Assembly: GCF_051175315.1 (NCBI RefSeq)
Contig: NZ_CP195100.1
Coordinates: forward strand, 2,542,001 to 2,606,000
Reading direction: 5' to 3'
DNA: 64,000 bases
From: Tundrisphaera sp051175315
Lineage (GTDB): Bacteria; Planctomycetota; Planctomycetia; Isosphaerales; Isosphaeraceae
In this document: positions 28,167 to 35,294 of the stretch, piece after piece
Numbering within the stretch: position 1 is the first letter of the stretch
How the letters are laid out: each line of letters starts with the position of its first letter
Made by a program: the position numbers and the translations under genes
The notes under the pieces: generated by a model
The model's database searches: none
Told to the model about the DNA's origin: nothing
What the model saw: the letters and a program-made list of their open reading frames with translations, nothing else

Positions 28167-31100
28167 GCTCCACCCTCCTCGGTCGCGAGGGCCAGGCCGG
28201 GGTGGCGGTGGCGGAGCCGGGCGACGGCCACCAGGCAGGCGTCGCGCTCGCTCCGGCCGCGCGAGTTCATGAACGCTGCCAGCAGGGGGAGGACGCCCCG
28301 GGCGAACGCGGCATCCTCCAGCGCGAGGTCGCGCAGGGTCTCGATCAGGGCGAGCTTCGCCCGGCGGGCGGGCAGGGGCCGGATCCGCTCGGCGGGCCCC
28401 TCGGCTGCGTCGGCCCGCTTCTCCGGCCGGGGCGGGGGGAGCTCGAACAGGGTCCGGCGGAGGAAGTCCCACAGCTCCTTCGGGCTCGCCGGGGGCCGGT
28501 CGGGCCGGGCCGGGGGGCCGGTGCCCAGGACCTCGGCCCGCTCGGCGGCCTTCTTGATGGCGGCCGCGCCCACGGTCGGTGCCGGTGGGATGGCGGGGGC
28601 CCAGCCCTCGGTGATGCCCCGGTCGCGATACAGGGACCAGAGGGTCCGGATCACCGAGGCCCGGACCCGGCGGTCGGGGCTTTCGGTCAGGCGGAACAGT
28701 TCCTCGGGGCGGCGGAACCGGGGGGAGCGGTCGATCAACCGCAGGCCCAGGGCCCGGGTCGACTCGTCGGCCGACTCGCAGAACCGGAACACGGCGGCGG
28801 GGGTGAGCGATTCGAGGTCGACCCGCGACCGGCGGTTCTCGGGCGAGGGGTCGGCCAGGAGGGCGTCGGCCACGAACCGGCGGACATCCTCGTGAGGATT
28901 CTCGGCCAGCGTGACGAGTTCGTCGGAGGGCGGGGCCCAGCGGGCGAACTCCCACCGGGCCAGGTCCAGGGCCAGGTCGCGGAGCGGCTTCCGGGTCTCG
29001 CGGAACCAGGGCTCGACCCGCTCGAAGGTGAGGAACTCGGCCGGGATCTCCGAGCCGGGGTCGACCGGGCGGTCGGTCTCGGCCAGGGCGATGTCGGGGT
29101 GGTGGCGGCGGATGTAGCGGATCGCGAACCGGGCCAGCGGGGCATCGCCGGGGCCGGCGGCGCCGGCCATCTCCCAGAGCCGCAGGGCGCCGTCCAGGGC
29201 CGACCCCGCCGAGGCGGTCGCCACCTGCCCGGCCAGCATCTTCAGGAAGGCGGTCTCGGAGATGATCTTGATGTTGGCCCCGGCCGCGTTCAACTCCTCC
29301 CCCTTGACCTGCTTCGACCCCTTCTTGCCGTGGCCGTAGAGCGACGACCCCTCGTCGCCGATCACCAGGTAGTGGAGCTTGGGCGTGACCCCGGACGCCA
29401 CCACGCCGCCGGACGTCTTGACGTTGCTCTCGGCATCCTTCCGCTGCATCGTGGCCATCTTGCCGGTGAACAGGAACGACGCCCCGCCCAGGTCGACGGG
29501 GCCTGCGGCCGCGGCGGGCGTCGATGCGTCGTCGGCCCGCGGGGCGAAGTCGGCGGGCGTGAATCCCTTGATCATCGTGTCCACGGCGAAGTCGTGGTAC
29601 CGCTTCTCGCCCCTCCCGGCCAGCTTCAACAGCCATTCGAACCCAAGGTCGGCCGGGGCGAACCGGCGGACATCCCGGAGCCAGCCCAGCACCTGCTCCG
29701 ACAGGGTTTCATCGAAGCCCAACTCGCGGGCCCAATCCGGCCCGTCGCGGCGGAGCGCGGACAGCCAGGGGTCGGACTCCCAGTCGGGGTGGTACGCCAG
29801 GGCCCGGAGGAAATCGAGACCGAGGGCGTGGGGCTTGAGCCGCCCCTCGTCGATCCATCGGGTCACGTAGGGCCGGGTCTGCGGGCGGAGCATGAGCCGG
29901 CGGAGGGAGTCGCGGTCGAGGGCGTTGGGGTCGTCCTTGGCCAGCTGTTCGAGGGCGAAGCGGGCGACGTCCCCCGTCCGGGCGTCCTCGCGACCGTCGG
30001 CCGCCTCGACCAGCCCGAGGAAGTAGACCGGCCCCAGGGTCTTGGCGGGGTGGACCTGGAGCAAGGCCGTGGCGGCGAAGGTGAAGGCCTGGTGGTCGGC
30101 GGTCATCAGGCGGTCGCGGAACCAGTCGGGGGTCAGCCCGCGGGCCCCGAAGTGCTTGCGCAGGACCGTCGCGGCGAGCGCGTGGCCGTGGCGGGTCTCC
30201 AGCAATCGGCCCCAGGCATCGAGGCCGACCTCGGCGCGGGGGTCGCGGGCCTGGAGCAGGTCGCCGGCCAGGGCGCGGACCGGGGGGTGGTCGTTGTTGG
30301 CCAGGCGGATCAGCGTGTCCACCGGCAGGTCGCGGGCGTGGGTCCGGGCGTAGTCGGCGGCGTAGGAGCGAGCCTCTCGGGATGGCGAGTCGAACAGGGC
30401 GAGCACCGGCTCGTGGAGCCCCAGGTCCCGGAACCCGGCCTGCTCGAATCGGGGGACGTTGGCCAGGATCCAGACCACGAAGGCGTCGACCGCCTCGCTC
30501 CGCGCCCCGACCAGGCGGGCGACCCAGGACGGCTCGACCTCGCGGAGCGAGGCCCGGAAGTCGGCCTTGAGCGACTCGGCGGCGAATTCCCGGACCTGCT
30601 CGCTCCTCGCCCGCTCCAGGAGGCCGAACAACGGCCGGGGGCTCCGCTTCCACAGGTCGGCGAAGGCCCGGCCCTTGAGCATCTGGGCCGCATTCCGGGA
30701 CCCCTTCAGGCGGAAGGTCGACCGGTCGTAGTCGCCGACCTCGTGGAAGAGGATGTGGTTCGCGACCAGGGTTTGTTGCCAGAACGTCCCGTCGTCGTAG
30801 CGGGCCAGGACGTCGGCCGCGGCGTCGGCGTAGCAGGCCGGGCGGGCCTGGGCGGTGCGGCGGAGGTAACGCCAGGCCCGGCGGCGGAGGTAGGACAGCG
30901 TGGGCGACCCGACCTCGGGCGTCGGATAGGACCGGCCGTAATCGGCGTCGATCCGGGCGGCCAGGGCGCCGAAGACCTCGGTGTCGTCGCGGGCCTCGGC
31001 CTCCTTGAAGATCCGCTTCAGGGCCCGCCATGGGCCGTAGCGGAGCGGGACCTCGGCGACGATCCCGAGCAGGCAGGACCGGGCGTAGGGCCCGTTGTCC

Positions 31101-31405
31101 TCCCACAGGGCCAGGACGACCTCGTGGAGCCGGAGCCGGTCGGGCAGGGGGACCTCGGCGTCCGGGGCCTCCAGCGCCTTGATCTTGGCGATGCGATCGT
31201 GCCGCCGCTCCTCGGCCGTCTTCTTGCCGAAAGCCCGGCTGCGGATCTCGGCCAGGAAGCGGTCGAAGGTCGCCGCCCCTTCGCGGATCGGCGTGGCGGG
31301 TGCCTCGTCGTCCTGCCCGGCCAGGGCGGAGACGAGCCCGACCAGGTCCGGGTCGCGGGCCTCCCAGGCGCGTCGGACGTCGTCCAGGCGAAGGCGGGTC
31401 GACAC
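28163..31405 (-). CDS. HEAT-repeat protein with internal BRCT domain
   Basis: A 1080-residue protein from a GTG at 31405, with GAGG eight bases upstream; the in-frame upstream extension to 31531 would run into the terminator-like hairpin and is proline-rich. Residues about 1-620 are helical HEAT-like repeats (LRLDDVRRAWEARDPDLVGL at the start). A BRCT domain is seen at about 635-725 (GGASFLFTGKMATMQRKDAE, then KLHYLVIGDEGSSLYGHGKK), resembling the BRCT of NAD-dependent DNA ligase. More helical repeats follow. BRCT domains bind DNA ends or phosphopeptides. It is the first gene of the retron operon, about 100 bp downstream of the candidate msr-msd RNA. Its effector or sensor role is inference. 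Confidence 0.88.
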   Translation of the reverse strand: MSTRLRLDDVRRAWEARDPDLVGLVSALAGQDDEAPATPIREGAATFDRFLAEIRSRAFGKKTAEERRHDRIAKIKALEAPDAEVPLPDRLRLHEVVLALWEDNGPYARSCLLGIVAEVPLRYGPWRALKRIFKEAEARDDTEVFGALAARIDADYGRSYPTPEVGSPTLSYLRRRAWRYLRRTAQARPACYADAAADVLARYDDGTFWQQTLVANHILFHEVGDYDRSTFRLKGSRNAAQMLKGRAFADLWKRSPRPLFGLLERARSEQVREFAAESLKADFRASLREVEPSWVARLVGARSEAVDAFVVWILANVPRFEQAGFRDLGLHEPVLALFDSPSREARSYAADYARTHARDLPVDTLIRLANNDHPPVRALAGDLLQARDPRAEVGLDAWGRLLETRHGHALAATVLRKHFGARGLTPDWFRDRLMTADHQAFTFAATALLQVHPAKTLGPVYFLGLVEAADGREDARTGDVARFALEQLAKDDPNALDRDSLRRLMLRPQTRPYVTRWIDEGRLKPHALGLDFLRALAYHPDWESDPWLSALRRDGPDWARELGFDETLSEQVLGWLRDVRRFAPADLGFEWLLKLAGRGEKRYHDFAVDTMIKGFTPADFAPRADDASTPAAAAGPVDLGGASFLFTGKMATMQRKDAESNVKTSGGVVASGVTPKLHYLVIGDEGSSLYGHGKKGSKQVKGEELNAAGANIKIISETAFLKMLAGQVATASAGSALDGALRLWEMAGAAGPGDAPLARFAIRYIRRHHPDIALAETDRPVDPGSEIPAEFLTFERVEPWFRETRKPLRDLALDLARWEFARWAPPSDELVTLAENPHEDVRRFVADALLADPSPENRRSRVDLESLTPAAVFRFCESADESTRALGLRLIDRSPRFRRPEELFRLTESPDRRVRASVIRTLWSLYRDRGITEGWAPAIPPAPTVGAAAIKKAAERAEVLGTGPPARPDRPPASPKELWDFLRRTLFELPPPRPEKRADAAEGPAERIRPLPARRAKLALIETLRDLALEDAAFARGVLPLLAAFMNSRGRSERDACLVAVARLRHRHPGLALATEEGGA

Positions 31406-31466
31406 GTCGGTTGCCTCGCGACGGGGCCGATCGATGCGGGTGTTCGGTTCGGGTCGAGAGAAAGGA

Positions 31467-31501
31467 GGCGGGCCGCACGCGGGTTGCCCGTGCGGCCCGC
31501 C
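31467..31501 (-). terminator. 13-bp GC hairpin with pyrimidine tail between the retron RNA and the operon
   Basis: Arms at 31467-31479 and 31489-31501 are perfectly complementary (GGCGGGCCGCACG and its complement) with a 9-base loop. In the minus direction the hairpin is followed by TCCTTTCTCTC, a moderate U-rich tract. It resembles the terminator downstream of the esterase gene in this window. It may end most ncRNA transcripts, with read-through feeding the four genes. Confidence 0.5.
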
Positions 31502-31509
31502 CCGAGCGT

Positions 31510-31758
31510 CCCCGGGAGGGGTATCTACCACAAGACCTGGGACATCGAAGGCTCTCCGGACCGCCCCCGGGGGACGACCTAGTTGTCGCCCGGAACCCCG
31601 ATCGACGGGGTTGGTCCAGGACCGGGCGACAACTAGGTCGTCCCCCGGGGACCAGCGGTCCTGAAACAGCCTTCGTTGTGATGCATGAGAAGCCGGACGC
31701 TCGGGCGGCGCAACGCCGCCCCGGTGCAGAGCACCGAGCTAGACCTGTCCTCCCGAAG
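31510..31758 (-). ncRNA. candidate retron msr-msd RNA
   Basis: Read on the minus strand, a1 (31758-31740) is CTTCGGGAGG-ACA-GGT-CTA. It pairs with a2 (31527-31510) TAG-AT-ACC-CCTCCCGGGG, giving 16 bp including two G-U pairs, with small bulges. AGC follows exactly at the end of a1, with the putative branching G at 31739. Two msr-like hairpins come next: 31735-31723 (5 bp, 3-base loop) and 31721-31703 (8 bp, 3-base loop). The msd-like part is a long stem built from 31668-31679 with 31542-31553 (11 of 12), 31655-31661 with 31558-31564 (7 of 7), and 31622-31650 with 31565-31593 (29 of 29). The order and elements match retron ncRNAs. It lies upstream of the first gene, as in retrons whose effector separates RNA and RT. 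Not experimentally known. Confidence 0.72.
31565..31650. repeat. 29-bp perfect inverted repeat with nested hairpins (msd core)
   Basis: Arms 31565-31593 and 31622-31650 are perfect reverse complements (core GACGACCTAGTTGTCGCCCG). The 28-base centre itself folds: AACCCC (31594-31599) with GGGGTT (31607-31612), and GGTCC with GGACC at 31613-31623. No target-site duplication or terminal transposon signature flanks it, which argues against a MITE. Confidence 0.9.
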
Positions 31759-31784
31759 GATGCTTTGATGCGGTGAACGGATGT

Positions 31785-31813
31785 CTTTTACCTCAGGGCC
31801 GGGGCCTCCGCAA
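31785..31813 (-). promoter_or_regulatory. candidate promoter for the retron RNA and operon
   Basis: On the minus strand, TTGCGG (31813-31808) and TAAAAG (31790-31785) are separated by exactly 17 bp. Initiation about 7 bases later would be near 31778, roughly 20 bases before a1 of the candidate ncRNA. Matches to the sigma-70 consensus are partial (3/6 and 4/6), but spacing and position fit. Confidence 0.45.
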
Positions 31814-31930
31814 GAACCTGGCGAGATTTTTTCGGAGGGCCCGCCCGCCGTTGCCCGAGGGCATCATCCCGCCCGTCGCCCGGGCCCGATTTCGCGGGGC
31901 CGGCCCCTCTCGCCCCCCGGCCGGCCCTGG

Positions 31931-31936
31931 TATAGT
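31931..31936 (+). promoter_or_regulatory. candidate -10 box (TATAGT) for the FHA gene
   Basis: TATAGT lies 52 bp before the chosen ATG of the FHA gene (31988) in GC-rich DNA, with no clear -35 element. It is the only AT-rich hexamer of this type in the short divergent region. Confidence 0.3.
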
Positions 31937-31987
31937 CCACGGATCGTTCCCGATCCCCGGCCTCGATCCGATGGGGAGATGACGCGG

Positions 31988-32908
31988 ATGACGACGTCAG
32001 GCGATCCCACCGACCGCGGCGAGCCCCCCCGCCGGCCCATCCCCACCCTGATCGAGGCCCCGGAGGGGACGTTCCGCGACGTGCTGGACGAGGCCCGGTC
32101 GCAGGCGATGGCCCGGCCCACGCTCCGGGAAGGGGACCCGTTCGTCCTCCCGGCGACCATGGTCGAGCCCCGGCCGGCCGCGCCGGCGGCGTCGCCCCCG
32201 GCCGATGAGGGGGACACCGCCCCCTACCGCCCGACGGCGCGGGCCCCGATGGCGGTGCTGGTGGCCGTGGACGACGGGGCCGAGTCGGGCGAGGCGGTCC
32301 GGATCCGGGCCCCCCGGTTCGTGATCGGCCGCGTGACCGGGGACCTGGTCATCCCCCACGACGATGCGATCTCCGGCCAGCATGCCGAGATCGTCCGGCG
32401 CCAGGACGGCGACCGATGGACCTGGCACCTGGCCGACCTCCGGAGCGCCAACGGCACGTTCTTCCGGGCGTCGAAGATCCCGCTGTCCCCGAACATGGAG
32501 ATCCTGCTCGGCGGCCTCCGCTACCGGTTCGACCTGCCCGCGAGGCCCGCCGCGGGCGGGCCCTCCGACGTTCCGGCGACGACCCGGAAATGGCTGGTCG
32601 GCGGGCAGGGGCCGGCCCCTTCGCCGTTCCGCCCGGCCCTGGTCGAGCAGGTGACCGGCCGTCGTTTCGAGATCGCCGCGGATGACCTCTGGATCGGCCG
32701 CGACCCCGCCCGGTGCTCGATCGCGATCGACGACCCGATGCTCGGCCCCCGCCACGCCCGGATCTACCGCGACGAGGGGGGCCGTTGGGTCCTGGCCGAG
32801 AACCCGCCGACCCGCAACCGGATCTGGTTCCGGGTCAACGAGGCCCCGCTGGGCCGCGAGGCCCAGTTCCAGTGCGGCGAGCAACGGTTCCGGTTCAAGG
32901 TCCTGTGA
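31988..32908 (+). CDS. protein with two FHA domains
   Basis: A 306-residue soluble protein. FHA domain 1 spans about 90-175 (RFVIGRVTGDLVIPHDDAIS, QHAEIVRR, SANGTFF). FHA domain 2 covers about 215-306 (DLWIGRDPARCSIAIDDPML, RHARIYRD). FHA domains bind phosphothreonine peptides, so the convergent Ser/Thr kinase gene, 10 bp away, is the obvious partner. The protein is a full-length paralogue of the FHA protein at 38954-39847 (same ending, EQRFRFKVL versus EQRFRLKVQ). The ATG at 31988 has GGGGAG about ten bases upstream; the ATG at 31979 is too close to it. Confidence 0.85.
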   Translation: MTTSGDPTDRGEPPRRPIPTLIEAPEGTFRDVLDEARSQAMARPTLREGDPFVLPATMVEPRPAAPAASPPADEGDTAPYRPTARAPMAVLVAVDDGAESGEAVRIRAPRFVIGRVTGDLVIPHDDAISGQHAEIVRRQDGDRWTWHLADLRSANGTFFRASKIPLSPNMEILLGGLRYRFDLPARPAAGGPSDVPATTRKWLVGGQGPAPSPFRPALVEQVTGRRFEIAADDLWIGRDPARCSIAIDDPMLGPRHARIYRDEGGRWVLAENPPTRNRIWFRVNEAPLGREAQFQCGEQRFRFKVL

Positions 32909-32918
32909 TCGGGGCCGG

Positions 32919-35039
32919 TCACCGGCTCCGGGCCCGCACCTCGTCGGCGATCTGCCGCAGCTCGGCGATGCATTCGTCCATGACGGGGTCGGGCGCGGCG
33001 TTCTTCTTGAGGCCGTCGAGGATCCGGACGACGGCGCCGTAGGATCCGGTGCTCTTCACGCCGATGGTGGCGAACTCCAGGCTCTTGCGGGCCTCCGGGT
33101 CCGGGACCGTGGCGATCTTGGCGGCGACCTTCTCGATCCGGTCGTCCCAGATCGTCCTGGGGCCGACGCGGGCGGGGGGCGGGGCGGCCTTCCTGCTCGC
33201 GGGCTCGCGGGCGGGGGGCTTCGCGGGCCCCGGCCCGACCGGGGGGCGGGCCGCGACGGCCGGCGTGCGCGACGGGTCTTCCTCGACCCGGATCACGAAT
33301 CGGACCCGGCCGGCCCGCGCGGGACGGCCCGCGGATCGCGCCTCGACCTCGACCTCGTAGTCGCCCGGTTCCTGGTCCTTCCCGGTCACCCAGACGAAAT
33401 TCCCGCTCGACTGGACGACGTGCATCCCGGGGGGCCGGTCGCCGACCAGGCGGTATTCCAGCCGCGGCGTCGCGATCTCCCGCGGGCCGGGCGACACCAG
33501 GACGTTGATGGCCTGGCCCTGGATCACCACCTTCGGCGGGATCGCGGCCAACTCGATCGGCGTCGCGACCTCGGGCTCCGGCTGCCGCTGCGGCGGTGGC
33601 GCGGGGAGCGACGGCTTCGGCGGGGCCACGATCCGTGCGATCGGCGAGGATGGCGGCGCGGCGGGCCGGGGGGGCGGAGGCGGGATCGCCTCCCGCTTCG
33701 TTGCTCGGGGTGGGGGTTGGGGCGTTGGGGAATTGCTTGGAGCGAGCAGGAACGCCAGCCCGGCCACGCATCCCAGCGTCGCGGCCACGCCCGCCCCGAT
33801 CCAGAGGGGGAGGCGGTTCGCGGGGGGCGTCGGGGGCTCGCCGGCGGGGGCGGCCTCGGTGGCCGATGGCCGCGGCTTCCTGGCGGTCGGGTGCCGCGGC
33901 GGGGCGGCCGGGTTGAAGGCGACCCGCGGGGCCTCGGCGACCGTCGTGCCGGGGCGGGGGGCGTCGAGCAGTTCCAGGGCGGTCAGGTCCTCGGCGATGC
34001 GGAGACGGGCCTGGCAGTGGAGGCAGCGGCCCGTCCTGCCGCCCATCGCCCCGGTGATGGCCATCGCGGCGCCGCAGTTCGGGCAGGCCAGGGGGATCGG
34101 CCCGCCGTCCGGTGGGTGGGCGGGGCCCGGGGCGGTCGCGGTGGCGGGGACCGGCGGGGCCGCGGCGATCTCGGCGAGGACGGCCGAGGCGAACGCGGCG
34201 CAGGACGGGTAGCGACGGTCCCGGTCCGGGTGCAGGGCCCGGTGGACGGCCCGCGACAGGGCGGACGGCACCGGGGCGATGTCGTGGAGGGCGGGGGCCT
34301 CCTCGCCCCGGCCGATCCGGACGAGCAGCGCGGTCTTATGCTCCAGGAACGGCCGGCGGCCGGCCAGCACCTCGTAGACGGTCACGGCCAGGGCATACTG
34401 GTCGGCCCGGCCGTCGTAGGGCTGGTCCATCACCAGCTCGTAGGCCATGTATTCGAGGGTCCCCACCAGGCCCCCGGCCGCGGTCATCGTGGTCGCCCGG
34501 CTGGGGTCCGGGGCCGCCGCCGCGGTGATCGCCTTGACGATGCCGAAGTCGCTCAGGAAGGCGTAGCCCGACTCGTCGAACAGGATGTTGCCCGGCTTGA
34601 TGTCGCGGTGGATGTAGCCCCGGTCATGGACGAAGTCGAGGGCCCTGGCGACGTCGGGCAGCCAATCGGCCAGGCTTCCCGGCGGGTGCGGCACCATCCG
34701 GCCGTCGGCCCCGATCTCGATCCGGTCATCCAGGCTCCCGCCCGGCAGATATTGCATGATTGCGAACGGGAGGCCGTCGTGCTCGCCGGCGTCGCTGATC
34801 TTGACGATGTGCGGGTGGGACAGCTTGACGAGGGCCTGGATCTCCTTGCGGAACCGGAACGCGAAGTCGGAATCCCGGAGCATCTCCGGGCGAGGGACCT
34901 TGATGACGACGTCCGCGTCGATGTTCGCGTCCCGGGCCCGATAGACGAACCCCATCCCCCCGGCGCCTAGGAGCGACTCGACGCGATAGCGGCCGTGGGC
35001 CAGTGTCAGGCCGTCCCAGGCTCCCCGTTGCTTGGCCAT
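32919..35039 (-). CDS. membrane Ser/Thr protein kinase (PknB-like) with zinc ribbon and Ig-like tail
   Basis: A 706-residue kinase. Kinase motifs are the glycine loop LLGAGGMGFVY, VIKVP lysine, YIHRDIKPGN catalytic loop and SDFGI. The APE motif is altered to AYE (EYMAYELVMDQ). A zinc ribbon (CPNCGAAM and CLHCQARL) lies at about 313-345 and a single membrane span (LWIGAGVAATLGCVAGLAFL) at about 413-435. Outside the membrane a cadherin/Ig-like domain (about 500-580) and a helical end follow. It phosphorylates Ser/Thr, probably with the neighbouring FHA proteins as readers. A good promoter precedes it (35118-35147). Confidence 0.9.
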   Translation of the reverse strand: MAKQRGAWDGLTLAHGRYRVESLLGAGGMGFVYRARDANIDADVVIKVPRPEMLRDSDFAFRFRKEIQALVKLSHPHIVKISDAGEHDGLPFAIMQYLPGGSLDDRIEIGADGRMVPHPPGSLADWLPDVARALDFVHDRGYIHRDIKPGNILFDESGYAFLSDFGIVKAITAAAAPDPSRATTMTAAGGLVGTLEYMAYELVMDQPYDGRADQYALAVTVYEVLAGRRPFLEHKTALLVRIGRGEEAPALHDIAPVPSALSRAVHRALHPDRDRRYPSCAAFASAVLAEIAAAPPVPATATAPGPAHPPDGGPIPLACPNCGAAMAITGAMGGRTGRCLHCQARLRIAEDLTALELLDAPRPGTTVAEAPRVAFNPAAPPRHPTARKPRPSATEAAPAGEPPTPPANRLPLWIGAGVAATLGCVAGLAFLLAPSNSPTPQPPPRATKREAIPPPPPRPAAPPSSPIARIVAPPKPSLPAPPPQRQPEPEVATPIELAAIPPKVVIQGQAINVLVSPGPREIATPRLEYRLVGDRPPGMHVVQSSGNFVWVTGKDQEPGDYEVEVEARSAGRPARAGRVRFVIRVEEDPSRTPAVAARPPVGPGPAKPPAREPASRKAAPPPARVGPRTIWDDRIEKVAAKIATVPDPEARKSLEFATIGVKSTGSYGAVVRILDGLKKNAAPDPVMDECIAELRQIADEVRARSR

Positions 35040-35117
35040 GGGCTGTCACATCCGGGAACGGGGCGGGGGGCACGCTGCCGGCCCCTCACGCATCGAGGCC
35101 GATCGAATCCAGGGACT

Positions 35118-35147
35118 ATTATCCACGCCGATCCATGCCATCTGCAA
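35118..35147 (-). promoter_or_regulatory. candidate promoter of the Ser/Thr kinase gene
   Basis: On the minus strand, TTGCAG (35147-35142) and GATAAT (35123-35118) are 18 bp apart. The -10 box matches TATAAT at five of six bases. Initiation near 35111 would give a 5' leader of about 70 bases before the ATG at 35039. The rest of the 255-bp divergent gap shows nothing else. Confidence 0.5.
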
Positions 35148-35294
35148 GTCATTGCCCATCGGGACCCGGGCCGAAATGCCGGAGGCCCGACGGCCCCCCG
35201 TCGACGCCGGCCGGCCCGGGGATTAACCTGCAACCTCCGATCCGGCCCGTCGGCCGGCGTCCCCCCCATCGAGCCCGACCTCGGGGCCCTGCCC

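Noticed and set aside
22080..28895. Plus-strand ORFs of 1030 and 1134 residues opposite the giant HEAT gene
   Set aside because: Shadow ORFs; the minus-strand frame has coherent repeats throughout.
28142..31582. 1146-residue plus-strand ORF opposite the BRCT/HEAT gene
   Set aside because: No domain recognised and composition typical of a shadow; the minus strand encodes clear HEAT and BRCT sequence with coupled overlaps.
31510..31758. Interpretation of the inverted repeat as a MITE or ordinary bidirectional terminator
   Set aside because: The structure is far more complex than a terminator, no flanking duplication is seen, and elements and order match a retron RNA; kept as the less likely alternative.
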